This document shows positions 1 to 7,395 of a DNA stretch of 64,000 bases, one piece after another (the first letter of the stretch is position 1; each line of letters starts with the position of its first letter). Where the stretch lies: the NCBI GenBank assembly GCA_964236495.1, contig CAXSBR010000003.1, forward strand, positions 1 through 64,000, written 5' to 3'. The position numbers were made by a program, and so were the translations under genes. The DNA is from CAXSBR01 sp964236495 (GTDB taxonomy: Bacteria > Actinomycetota > Actinomycetes > Mycobacteriales > Jatrophihabitantaceae). The notes beneath the pieces were generated by a model that was given only the letters and a program-made list of their open reading frames with translations, was not told the origin of the DNA and did not search any database.

Positions 1-661
1 ACACCCTGCCCGGGCAGATGACGTAGATCGGCGGCGTGCGGGTGAGCATGGTGCGGACCTGCACCGGCGAGGTGTGGGTGCGCAGCACCAGGCTGGCGGC
101 GTGGTCTTCAGTGCCCCCGTTGGGTGGTGTGACGAAGAAGGTATCCATCATCGAGCGGGCGGGGTGGTCGGCGTCCATGTTGAGGGCGTCGAAGTTGAAC
201 CATTCCGATTCGATCTCGGGGCCCTCGGCGACTTCGTAGCCCATCGCGACGAACAGATCCTCTATGCGCTCCTGCAGGGTTGTCAGCGGATGCCGCGCGC
301 CGACCGGCCGGCGGTCGAAGGGCAGCGTGACGTCGACGGTCTCGGCGGCCAGGACGGACACATCGCGCTCAGCTTCGAGTTCGACTTGGCGGGCGACGTG
401 TTCTGCCCGCAGTTCACCGCGAGCCCGGTTGACCCGCTGGCCTGCCTCCGAACGTGCTGCGGGCGGCAAGGCTCCGATTTCACGATTGGCCAGCGCCAAC
501 GGACTGCGATCGCCCAGATGAGCGACGAACGCGTCGTGCAACGCGTCGAGGTCTACTGCGTGCGCCAGCGCTGAACGGGCCGCGGACAGCGCTGCGGCGA
601 TCGCCTCGTCAGAAAGCGCCGCGACGCGCTTGGGGTCATATGGGTCGTTCGCGCCGGACAT
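1..661 (-). CDS. pheS: Phenylalanyl-tRNA synthetase alpha subunit, C-terminus cut by window edge
   Basis: This is the catalytic alpha chain of the heterotetrameric enzyme that charges tRNA-Phe. About 220 N-terminal residues are present. Residues 1-100 form the helical tRNA-binding arm. The class II start of the catalytic domain follows with G-A-R-H-P-L near residue 121 and the G-P-E-I-E stretch with F-N-F-D-A-L-N at 147-161, which belongs to the amino-acid pocket. The ATG at 659-661 is preceded by an AGGAGGT Shine-Dalgarno about 8 bases upstream, so the start is secure. The reading frame runs off the left end; pheT would be expected beyond it. The order rplT, rRNA methyltransferase, pheS is usual in actinobacteria. 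Confidence 0.95.
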   Translation of the reverse strand, partial: MSGANDPYDPKRVAALSDEAIAAALSAARSALAHAVDLDALHDAFVAHLGDRSPLALANREIGALPPAARSEAGQRVNRARGELRAEHVARQVELEAERDVSVLAAETVDVTLPFDRRPVGARHPLTTLQERIEDLFVAMGYEVAEGPEIESEWFNFDALNMDADHPARSMMDTFFVTPPNGGTEDHAASLVLRTHTSPVQVRTMLTRTPPIYVICPGRV

Positions 662-691
662 GAGCCGGGACCTCCTGCCGTGTTCGAACTA

Positions 692-745
692 GCTCGTCGG
701 TCGATGGGACACGCGTCGAGCAACCCGCCGGCGCCGCCGACGAGC
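692..745 (-). promoter_or_regulatory. Inverted repeat in the pheS leader
   Basis: In the 159-base gap before pheS, GCTCGTCGG at 692-700 is exactly complementary to CCGACGAGC at 737-745, a 9-bp perfect stem with a 36-base loop. It ends about 30 bases before the pheS start. It could be a leader hairpin or part of an attenuator, but there is no T tract and no T-box sequence, so its role is unknown. Confidence 0.35.
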
Positions 746-820
746 CGCACCGTCAAGCCGTGAGTGGGTGAGTGAGCTGTGCCCGCTGAAGTTGTGCCGG
801 CTGTGCCTGGGTCTACGCGA

Positions 821-1624
821 TCAGGCTTCGGACTTGACCTCGACGTCGGATTGGCCGCGCGCGGCCAAGGCCGCGGCCCGGTCGGCCCGACGCTGGGCGA
901 CGATCTTGGTCGCCTCGTCGATGGTGGCGCTGTCCAGGGGGAGGCTCGCGACCTCGTCCACACCGTGATACTTGGCGATGTAAGTATCGAGCTGAGGACC
1001 CGACTCCCAGGACGTGATCAGGCAATAGCGCGGCTGGTCACCGGGGTGCCACACCGCGTGCCAGAGCCGCTGGGTGTCCACGATGAGCTGCGCGCCGGCG
1101 GGCAGCGGGATACGCGACTCGGTCGACGGGTCGTCACGATCTTCCCGCAGGATCATCACCGAGTCGGGATTGTCGGTCAGGTTGAAGAAGCCGCGGACGA
1201 TCCAGCCGGTGCCCTCAGGATTGAGACGGTTGTTGTCGTCGCGGTGCAGGTTGTAGATGCAGTCGGAATAGGCGTTGGGCTGCAGTTCGATGACGCGGCA
1301 CCGGCCGACGTTGGCGCCGGGCTCCTGCGCGCGCCTCGTCAGCCGCGGAGCCAGGGCGACGTTCTTTTCCACCCAGACGCCGTCCTTGTCGGTCTTGGGT
1401 GGGGTGTGGTTCCAGAAGCCGTTGCACTCCATGTCGCCGTAGGCGCTGGCCAGCGGAGCGAAGCGGGTTTCACCCGAGGACTTCCAGTCGACGTACTCAA
1501 TATCGGTCCACTCGTCCTGATCTTGCGACTGGTCGTAGCGATCGAGCACGACGTAGCCCGTTTTGTCGAACTCGGCCAACTTGACGTACTGCGCGGTGGG
1601 GTCTGTGGCGGTGAGGGTGTCCAC
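821..1624 (-). CDS. Putative iron(II)/2-oxoglutarate-type oxygenase of unknown substrate
   Basis: The 267-residue protein has the spacing of a non-haem iron double-stranded beta-helix enzyme: H127-x-D129 (N-L-H-R-D-D), a distal H189 in R-L-W-H-A, and R199 ten residues later, which could bind the co-substrate carboxylate. Family resemblance is from motif layout only; no substrate can be named. The GTG at 1622-1624 is chosen because AGAGAGGA lies about 8 bases upstream; a longer open frame upstream is Arg/Thr-rich low-complexity translation. It sits alone between the rRNA methyltransferase and pheS, an unusual place for an oxygenase. A cyclic or hydroxylating role on an amino acid or peptide would be speculation. 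Confidence 0.6.
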   Translation of the reverse strand: MDTLTATDPTAQYVKLAEFDKTGYVVLDRYDQSQDQDEWTDIEYVDWKSSGETRFAPLASAYGDMECNGFWNHTPPKTDKDGVWVEKNVALAPRLTRRAQEPGANVGRCRVIELQPNAYSDCIYNLHRDDNNRLNPEGTGWIVRGFFNLTDNPDSVMILREDRDDPSTESRIPLPAGAQLIVDTQRLWHAVWHPGDQPRYCLITSWESGPQLDTYIAKYHGVDEVASLPLDSATIDEATKIVAQRRADRAAALAARGQSDVEVKSEA

Positions 1625-1646
1625 TGCGATCTGTCCTCTCTGGGTA

Positions 1647-1676
1647 CTGGGTGTCGCTGGGTGCCGCTGGGTGCCG
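1647..1676. repeat. Three tandem 10-bp repeats upstream of the oxygenase-like gene
   Basis: CTGGGTGTCG, CTGGGTGCCG and CTGGGTGCCG follow one another directly in the leader of the oxygenase-like gene, ending about 23 bases before its start codon. Ten-base periodicity equals one helical turn, so a protein-binding array is possible; simple slippage is equally possible. Confidence 0.5.
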
Positions 1677-1716
1677 ATGGCAGTGCGCGATGAGCGCCGT
1701 CGCACGGTGGGTAAGG

Positions 1717-2562
1717 CTATCCCGCGGGTAGTTCGAGGGCGTCGCGCGCCTCGCCGGAACCGTGTTGGGCACGGGCGCTGGCGTACAGGCACACTGCGGC
1801 AGCGGCCGCCAGATTCAGGCTTTCGGCGCGACCGTAGATGGGAATGCGCACGGTGCGCTGCGCCCCGGCCAGAACGTCTGCCGGTAGCCCGCGGGCTTCG
1901 TTGCCGAACAGCCAGGCAGTCGGGACGGCGAGCTTTCCACCGGTAGCCAGTCGGTCGAGGTCGTTCTCGGCATGTCCAGACGTGGCCAGCGTGTGCAGCC
2001 CGGCTGCGTGCAGCGTGTCCAACAGCGCCATCAAAGCGGTGGGGCCGACGTCGATGCCGCCGGCAACGACGGGCAGGTGGAAGATGCTGCCCGCGCTGGC
2101 GCGCACGGCCTTCCCGCCGAACGGGTCGGTACCACCGTGAACGACGAGCGCGTCAGCGCCTGCAGCGTCGGCCGTACGCACGATCGCGCCCAGATTGCCA
2201 GGCTCGTTGGGCTCGACGAGCACCACTAGCAGCCGGGGACCCGCTGCCACGACGTCGGCAAGCGTGTGCCGAGGCAGCCGACAGATCGCGACTATCCCCT
2301 GCGGCGTCACTGTCTCCGACAGCGCCGCCGCAGCCTTTTCACTGATCTGCGCTATAGCGACCCGCGCGTCGGCCAGGATCTCGGCGTTGCTCTGCATCGC
2401 GTCGGCAGTGGCGAACAGCGCGACCACCGCGCCCGGAGCGGACAACGCCTCCCGAACAGCTTGCGCGCCTTCGGCGAGGAAAAGCCCGGCCTCGTCGCGG
2501 GCCCGTCGACCGGTGAGTCGACGGGCCGCGGCGAGCCGGGCGTTGGTGTCGCTGAGCAGCAG
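1717..2562 (-). CDS. TrmH/SpoU-family RNA 2'-O-methyltransferase (TsnR-like), non-canonical start
   Basis: This SPOUT enzyme transfers a methyl group from SAM to a ribose in rRNA or tRNA. The N-terminal substrate-binding region (L-A-A-A-R-R-L through F-L-A-E-G) is followed by the catalytic knot domain with V-E-P-N-E-P-G-N-L-G-A, F-G-N-E-A-R-G-L and S-L-N-L-A-A-A, the three SpoU motifs. The frame is open upstream but contains no ATG or GTG, and the only TTG is at 2445, which would delete about 39 conserved residues. The best candidate is CTG at 2562 or 2559, directly after the rplT stop at 2564-2566, so translation is probably coupled to rplT. Gene position matches tsnR-like genes between rplT and pheST in actinobacteria. 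Confidence 0.85.
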   Translation of the reverse strand: MLLSDTNARLAAARRLTGRRARDEAGLFLAEGAQAVREALSAPGAVVALFATADAMQSNAEILADARVAIAQISEKAAAALSETVTPQGIVAICRLPRHTLADVVAAGPRLLVVLVEPNEPGNLGAIVRTADAAGADALVVHGGTDPFGGKAVRASAGSIFHLPVVAGGIDVGPTALMALLDTLHAAGLHTLATSGHAENDLDRLATGGKLAVPTAWLFGNEARGLPADVLAGAQRTVRIPIYGRAESLNLAAAAAVCLYASARAQHGSGEARDALELPAG

Positions 2563-2563
2563 C

Positions 2564-3031
2564 TCAGGCTGCCGAGACGTCGGCGTCGACCGCGAGTGCG
2601 GGATCGGAGAAGAGGACCTGATCAGCAGCGTCGGCGTCGCCAGAATCAGCGTCGACGGGACCGCCGATGCCTACCGCGTCGACAGCTTCCCGCGCGACCG
2701 CAACTAGCGCGGCGAATGTCGCCTCGTCGCTGACAGCCAGATCGGCGAGAACCTTACGGTCGACCTCGATCTCGGCCAGGCGCAGCCCCTGGATGAACCG
2801 GTTGTAGGTCATGCCGTTGGCGCGGGCGGCGGCGTTGATACGCGCGATCCACAGCTTGCGGAAGTCACCCTTACGCTTTTTGCGGTCGCGGTACTGGTAG
2901 GTCGCGGAGTGGAGCAGCTGCTCCTTGGCCTTGCGGTAGAGCCGGGAGCGCTGTCCCCGGTAGCCCGAGGCCGCCTCGAGGGTGCTCCGGCGCTTCTTGT
3001 GGGCGTTGACCGCCCGCTTTACGCGTGCCAC
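2564..3031 (-). CDS. rplT: 50S ribosomal protein L20 with an acidic C-terminal tail
   Basis: L20 binds 23S rRNA early in large-subunit assembly. The first 120 residues are canonical: R-V-K-R-A-V-N-A-H-K-K-R-R, S-G-Y-R-G-Q-R-S-R-L-Y-R, and R-L-W-I-A-R-I-N-A. The usual length is about 118-128 residues, but this protein has 155, the extra part being rich in Asp and Ala (G-P-V-D-A-D-S-G-D-A-D). The tail is in frame and has normal codon use for the neighbourhood. It is the last gene of the infC-rpmI-rplT operon, and its stop abuts the methyltransferase start. Confidence 0.97.
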   Translation of the reverse strand: MARVKRAVNAHKKRRSTLEAASGYRGQRSRLYRKAKEQLLHSATYQYRDRKKRKGDFRKLWIARINAAARANGMTYNRFIQGLRLAEIEVDRKVLADLAVSDEATFAALVAVAREAVDAVGIGGPVDADSGDADAADQVLFSDPALAVDADVSAA

Positions 3032-3148
3032 GAAAAGGTCCTTACGTCGGTGAATGAGCTGGGCCGTACGGGTAATAGACGCTAACGGCGCCGGGCCCAG
3101 TGCGGGAAGACTGGATCGTCAGAAGGAAGCGGTTGGCGAGAGGCCGGA

Positions 3149-3343
3149 TCAGATGCCGAGCATGCGCTTGACGCGCGGGGTGTCGGCCGGTGACACCGTC
3201 TGGGTGCCGGTGAGACGCCGGGTGACACGCGAAGGCTTGTGCTCGAGCAGGTGCCGCTTTCCGGCCCGCTCGACCAGAAGCTTGCCGCTGCCAGTGATCT
3301 TGACGCGCTTCTTCATCCCGCTGTGAGTCTTGTTCTTGGGCAT
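3149..3343 (-). CDS. rpmI: 50S ribosomal protein L35
   Basis: This 64-residue basic protein begins M-P-K-N-K-T-H-S-G and has the L35 signature K-R-V-K-I-T-G-S-G-K and R-H-L-L-E-H-K. Length is normal. It lies between infC and rplT with gaps of about 100 bases on each side, as in most bacteria, and is probably co-transcribed with both. Confidence 0.98.
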   Translation of the reverse strand: MPKNKTHSGMKKRVKITGSGKLLVERAGKRHLLEHKPSRVTRRLTGTQTVSPADTPRVKRMLGI

Positions 3344-3445
3344 GACGTGATCCTTTGCTGCGATGGCCCGCGCGAGGAGAACGATCCCGCGGGTCGTACT
3401 GAGTGAAGCGACCTCGACAAGCGATGCGTCAGACGGCGATCTGAC

Positions 3446-4003
3446 TCAACCGACGGCTTGCTCTTCGTCGACCTTCGTACGTGAGGGCTTGCCCACCCGG
3501 TGCGGTGCTACCACCATCACCATGTTGCGGCCGTCCTGCTTGGGTGAGGACTCGACGAAGCCCAGTTCGGTGATGTCCTCGGCCAGACGCTGCAGCAACC
3601 GGAACCCGAGTTCGGGGCGGGACTGCTCGCGACCGCGGAACATGATCGTCACCTTGACCTTGTCGCCGGCCTTGAGGAACCGCTCGACGTGACCCTTCTT
3701 GGTCATGTAGTCGTGCGGGTCGATCTTGGGCCGAAGCTTCATTTCCTTGATGACCGTGAGCGTCTGGTTGCGACGGTTCTCGCGATCCTTCTGCGCGTTC
3801 TCGTACTTGAACTTGCCGTAATCCATGAGCTTGCACACCGGTGGTCGGGCCATCGGCGCGACCTCGACCAGATCGAGATCGGATTCAGCGGCAAGTTCGA
3901 GGGCCTTGCCGATCGTCACGATGCCGACCTGCTCACCTTCGGGTCCGACGAGACGAACCTCCGGGACGCGGATGCGGTCGTTGATGCGGGGTTCCGAGCT
4001 GAT
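3446..4003 (-). CDS. infC: Translation initiation factor IF-3, apparent AUC start
   Basis: IF-3 binds the 30S subunit, blocks 50S joining and discriminates start codons. The 185-residue product begins S-S-E-P-R-I-N-D-R-I-R-V-P-E-V-R-L and has both domains, with the linker around D-Y-G-K-F-K-Y and C-terminal K-V-T-I-M-F-R-G-R-E. No ATG, GTG or TTG lies in frame near the conserved N-terminus. ATC at 4001-4003 follows GGAGG with a 5-base spacer and is the obvious start. AUU/AUC starts in infC allow IF-3 to repress its own translation in other bacteria; that role here is inferred. Confidence 0.95.
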   Translation of the reverse strand: MSSEPRINDRIRVPEVRLVGPEGEQVGIVTIGKALELAAESDLDLVEVAPMARPPVCKLMDYGKFKYENAQKDRENRRNQTLTVIKEMKLRPKIDPHDYMTKKGHVERFLKAGDKVKVTIMFRGREQSRPELGFRLLQRLAEDITELGFVESSPKQDGRNMVMVVAPHRVGKPSRTKVDEEQAVG

Positions 4004-4389
4004 GCAAACCTCCAGGGTTGCGCTGGGATGAACCCGCTCCGGACGAGCGGGATCCTGCGGTTGTCCGGTGCCACTGCCGTGCCGAGGTAGGAACTGTTGT
4101 GCACTGTCGTTGCTGGACGTGCTGTGACATGCAAAAGCCCCGGGCGCGATCACGCACTCGGGGCCAGCCTTCCCACATCCTCGCAACCATTGCAGACGCC
4201 ACCAGCTGAGCCGGAGCACCCACGAGGCATGAGACCATGCCAATGGTCGAAGGCGTAACCCCACCACTTCAAGGCGGTGCGGGTGGGAAGCCGGTGTCGC
4301 TGGCTTCCGCTTGCTCGTCCGGCGAGTGAATCGGCATTGCTGCCGACCCTGGTATCGACGGACGGGTCGCAGGTGCCAGGGTATCAGTT
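4004..4389 (-). promoter_or_regulatory. infC operon leader and divergent promoter region (386 bp)
   Basis: This gap separates infC from the divergent DUF1844 gene, so it must hold promoters in both directions, though I cannot place boxes with confidence. The infC side is a long leader carrying a GC-rich hairpin and U-rich tract described separately, about 130 bases before the infC start. A frame through the leader (start near 4238) is open but its translation is not recognisable. Long leaders with premature termination are known for infC operons in several phyla. Confidence 0.6.
4133..4164 (-). terminator. Intrinsic terminator/attenuator hairpin in the infC leader
   Basis: Read on the minus strand, GCCCCG (4164-4159) pairs with CGGGGC (4142-4137), with additional pairing of TGCG and CGCG inside, and is followed directly by TTTT (4136-4133). 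No gene ends here, so it is a candidate attenuator for infC-rpmI-rplT rather than a gene-end terminator. Confidence 0.6.
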
Positions 4390-4830
4390 GTGAGCGAAAC
4401 CCAGCCACCTCCGGAACCACCGCCCGCGCCACCTTCTGCGCCACCGCCCAACCCGCCTTCTGCGCCCGCGCCCCGGCCACTTCCCGACGCGACCGCCGTC
4501 GGCTCCGACGTCCGAGAGCTGGCGGAGATCCCGGCTGTCGAAGTGATCACCCGGGCGGCGGTCATGTTGATGAGCGCAGCGGCAGAAAAATTGGGCTTGT
4601 CCGAGGACGGCACGCAGTACGAGGACCGGGACGAGGCGCGCCGGCTGATCATCGCGCTGGCCGGTCTTTACAGCGCCGCAGCCGAGGATCTGGGCGCGCA
4701 CCGGCAGCCGATTCGCAACGGTATCCGAGCGCTGCAGGACGAGTTCCACAGCTCCGCTCGCTACCCCGATCCTCCCGGGCAGGGGCCGGGCGAAAGAATC
4801 CTGGGCGCCCGCCGCCCGCCTTCGTCGTAG
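4390..4830 (+). CDS. DUF1844 domain protein with proline-rich N-terminus
   Basis: The 146-residue protein starts with a Pro/Ala-rich segment (residues 4-32) followed by a helical domain with E-V-I-T-R-A-A-V-M-L-M-S-A-A-A-E-K-L-G-L and D-E-A-R-R-L-I-I-A-L-A-G-L, the pattern of DUF1844. This family of unknown function often sits beside infC in actinobacteria, divergently transcribed as here. GTG at 4390 is the start. No enzymatic motif, signal peptide or membrane segment is visible. Function unknown. Confidence 0.75.
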   Translation: MSETQPPPEPPPAPPSAPPPNPPSAPAPRPLPDATAVGSDVRELAEIPAVEVITRAAVMLMSAAAEKLGLSEDGTQYEDRDEARRLIIALAGLYSAAAEDLGAHRQPIRNGIRALQDEFHSSARYPDPPGQGPGERILGARRPPSS

Positions 4831-4858
4831 GCCAGCGGGCCCCGTGAGCGCCGGCGCG

Positions 4859-5383
4859 TCAGTGCTGGGGAGTTATCGACTCGTGCCGGGCCCGGGCATG
4901 CAGGGTTCGAAGATCACGGATCACCTGCACGGCGGTACCTGGATCGGCGCGTTGCACCGCGTACAGGCTGATCGTCTCGTCGGCGGCCAGCATCAGCCGG
5001 GCCCACCGCCACTTCGGGCGCAGTTCGACGGCCTGGACGAGGTCCCACGGCACGCTCTTGTAGGCACCGACGATGGTGCGGACCTGGATCTCGGTCTCGT
5101 CGGCTCGTATCCGAGGGCGGGTGGGCAGCCAGAACAACCCTGCCACCGCCAGACCGACGAGGAAGATCGCCCATTCGTCGCCACGGCGGAAGGTGAATCC
5201 GTCGTTGGCCGATGGCAGCAGCAGAGCTGAGACGGTGAAACCGACCGCGACGAAGACCACTGCCCCGGCACAGATCAGGCGCAGCCGCTCGGGCCGCGCA
5301 CTGACCAGCCATGTACGCGAGCTTCTCGCAGCGGTGCTGCCGGCAGTCGCGGCGGCGGGCTGGGCTGCGGACCGGGTGCTCAT
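4859..5383 (-). CDS. PH-domain membrane protein
   Basis: The 174-residue protein has two hydrophobic segments (about residues 34-58 and 71-87) followed by a soluble beta-rich part beginning R-I-R-A-D-E-T-E-I-Q-V-R-T and V-P-W-D-L-V-Q-A-V-E-L, typical of small bacterial PH-like proteins anchored in the membrane. It lies downstream of hisG, the position that a PH-domain gene also takes in mycobacterial relatives. It converges with the DUF1844 gene, leaving only 28 bases. Function is not known. Confidence 0.7.
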   Translation of the reverse strand: MSTRSAAQPAAATAGSTAARSSRTWLVSARPERLRLICAGAVVFVAVGFTVSALLLPSANDGFTFRRGDEWAIFLVGLAVAGLFWLPTRPRIRADETEIQVRTIVGAYKSVPWDLVQAVELRPKWRWARLMLAADETISLYAVQRADPGTAVQVIRDLRTLHARARHESITPQH

Positions 5384-5518
5384 TCAGACCTCTTCCAACG
5401 ATGCGACGTGCGCGGATCATGCGAGAAGTTCCATGTGCACGAAAACCTGCTGCAGCCGGCACAGCCCTGCCAGCGGGCACGCCCTTCACAGCCGACAAGC
5501 CCTCACAGCCGCAGGTCC

Positions 5519-6364
5519 TCATAGCCGACAAGCGTGGATGCTGGTGACCAGGATGCCGCGCGCACCCAGATCCCATAATGCATCCATGATCGCGTTGGTC
5601 TGGACGGCGGGCACCATCGCACGCACCGCGAACCAGCCCGGCGTGTGCAGCGGCGATACCGTCGGCGACTCGACGCCCGGCGTGATCGCGACGGCCTGCT
5701 CGACGAGATCCTCGCGCACGTCGTAGTCCATCAGCACGTACTGCCGCGCGATGATGACACCCTGCAACCGGCGCACCAGCTGGTTGACGGCGGGTTCGTC
5801 GCCGGTGCTGGCGTGGCGGATCAGGACGGCTTCGCTGTGCAGCAGGGCATCGCCGAACACCTCCAACCCGGCGTTGCGCAGCGTGGTCCCGGTTTCGACT
5901 ACATCGGCGATGGCGTCGGCGACGCCCAACTGGATGGCGGTTTCCACCGCGCCGTCGAGCCGGATCACGTCGGCCTTCAGGCCCTTGTCGTCGAGGTAGC
6001 GCGCCAACAGCCCGGGATAGGCGGTCGCGATCCGCACGCCGTCGAGGTGGGCGATCTCGGTGAGGACGCCGGTGCGGGCAGCGAAACGGAAGGTCGAGCG
6101 CCCGAAGCCCAGCTTGATGACCTCCTGGGCATCGGCGTGGGAGTCCAATAGTAGATCCTGACCGGTGATACCCACGTCCAGCCGACCGGAACCGACATAG
6201 ACGGCGATGTCGCGCGGGCGGAGGAAGAAGAATTCGACGTCATTAGCGACGTCGGTGAGCATCAGCTCGCGCGAATCGGTGCGCTGGCGGTAGCCGGCCT
6301 CGCGTAACATCTCACTCGCCGGCTCGGACAGCGACCCCTTATTCGGTACGGCGATGCGCAGCAC
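5519..6364 (-). CDS. hisG: ATP phosphoribosyltransferase, long form
   Basis: HisG joins ATP and PRPP in the first, feedback-inhibited step of histidine synthesis. It has 281 residues, so it is the long form with a C-terminal ACT-like regulatory domain that binds histidine, and needs no HisZ. The N-terminus L-R-I-A-V-P-N-K-G, the P-R-D-I-A-V-Y-V-G-S-G-R-L-D-V-G-I-T-G block and the PRPP loop region D-V-V-E-T-G-T-T-L are present. GTG at 6362-6364 starts two bases after the hisE stop, so the two genes are co-translated. Confidence 0.96.
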   Translation of the reverse strand: MLRIAVPNKGSLSEPASEMLREAGYRQRTDSRELMLTDVANDVEFFFLRPRDIAVYVGSGRLDVGITGQDLLLDSHADAQEVIKLGFGRSTFRFAARTGVLTEIAHLDGVRIATAYPGLLARYLDDKGLKADVIRLDGAVETAIQLGVADAIADVVETGTTLRNAGLEVFGDALLHSEAVLIRHASTGDEPAVNQLVRRLQGVIIARQYVLMDYDVREDLVEQAVAITPGVESPTVSPLHTPGWFAVRAMVPAVQTNAIMDALWDLGARGILVTSIHACRL

Positions 6365-6366
6365 GG

Positions 6367-6630
6367 CTAAAGGTACTCATAGACGTCGGCAGGGCGCAGG
6401 CCGCGGGCGAGCATCATCACCTGCACGTGGTACAGCAATTGGCTGATCTCCTCCGCGGCGCGCGGGGCGCTCTCGTGTTCGGCCGCCATCCACACCTCGG
6501 CGGCCTCCTCGACGATCTTCTTGCCGATCTCGTGCACCCCGGCGTCCAGGCGGCGCACCGTGGAGGAGCCTTCAGGACGGTCACGGCGCAGGGCGTCGAG
6601 CTCGGTGAACAATTCGTCGAAGGTCTTCAT
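6367..6630 (-). CDS. hisE: Phosphoribosyl-ATP pyrophosphatase
   Basis: HisE removes pyrophosphate from phosphoribosyl-ATP in the second step of histidine synthesis. The 87-residue MazG-fold protein starts M-K-T-F-D-E-L-F and carries the metal-binding G-K-K-I-V-E-E-A-A-E and E-E-I-S-Q-L-L-Y-H segments. The ATG at 6628-6630 gives the usual family length; a longer start would add ten unconserved residues. It stands alone here rather than fused to HisI, and is tightly linked to hisG. Confidence 0.95.
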   Translation of the reverse strand: MKTFDELFTELDALRRDRPEGSSTVRRLDAGVHEIGKKIVEEAAEVWMAAEHESAPRAAEEISQLLYHVQVMMLARGLRPADVYEYL

Positions 6631-6722
6631 GATTAATGAGCATTCTAAGTGTCGGCGCATCGCCGGTTGCGGGCGTCACAGTCGCGGGTGAATTGCCGAG
6701 CCTGAACAGCGTGCTCGGCCGG

Positions 6723-7340
6723 CTAGGAGGCAGCGTCGGCCTGGTAGTTGACCGCATGCTCGTACTCGACGTCAGCCACTCCGACTCCACCGACCCCGAA
6801 TCCGACGACTTGGTGCTCTGCCAGCCGCCGTGCCGACGCGCGTAACCGGGTCAGCTCCGATGCTGGCAGCGCGGCCGCCACCCGAGCACGCAACCCCTGG
6901 CGGTAGGCCACGATCGCGGCGTCGGCGGAACGCGCGCCCTTGTCGGTCAGCACCGCGAGCACCACGCGACGATCTGCAGCCGAGGGCTTGCGTTCGATGA
7001 GCTCTGCGGCCTGGAGCCGGTCGGCGAGCTTGGTGAAACCACCGCTGGTCATACCCAATCGAGCTGCGAGTAGATGCATGGACAGCCGACGGTCCTGGGC
7101 TGTGCGCAAGGCAGACAATACGACGAAGGCAGCGGAGCTGACTCCACTCTCGCGGTAGACATCGGCGAGCACCGCATCTTGGGTGTCGGCGACGCCGGCG
7201 ACGACGTCGGTCCAAGCATCGACCAGCGCGTCGACCAGCTCATCGGCCGTCTCGGCCGCATCTGCTGCCGCGGCCGCCTCGCTCGCCTTGCCTGCCAGAC
7301 CTGTCAGGGCCGGCTTGCCACCCCCGGACCGTCCGCCCAC
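6723..7340 (-). CDS. MarR-family transcriptional regulator
   Basis: The 205-residue protein has an Ala-rich N-terminal helix and then a MarR winged-helix domain: L-S-M-H-L-L-A-A-R-L-G-M-T-S-G-G-F-T-K-L as the helix-turn-helix, followed by A-D-R-R-V-V-L-A-V-L-T-D-K-G at the wing. It is 55 bases downstream of the riboflavin-transporter gene and 92 bases upstream of hisE, on the same strand. Its targets cannot be read from the sequence; regulation of the neighbouring transporter is possible but the transporter already has an FMN riboswitch. Confidence 0.85.
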   Translation of the reverse strand: MGGRSGGGKPALTGLAGKASEAAAAADAAETADELVDALVDAWTDVVAGVADTQDAVLADVYRESGVSSAAFVVLSALRTAQDRRLSMHLLAARLGMTSGGFTKLADRLQAAELIERKPSAADRRVVLAVLTDKGARSADAAIVAYRQGLRARVAAALPASELTRLRASARRLAEHQVVGFGVGGVGVADVEYEHAVNYQADAAS

Positions 7341-7395
7341 GTAGCTCTCCCACCAGATAGAGAAGAATTCGATACCTCAACCGTCACATACCATC

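Noticed and set aside
4018..4847. Several overlapping plus frames between infC and the PH-domain gene
   Set aside because: Only the frame at 4390-4830 has a recognisable domain; the others are Arg/Pro/Cys-rich shadows.
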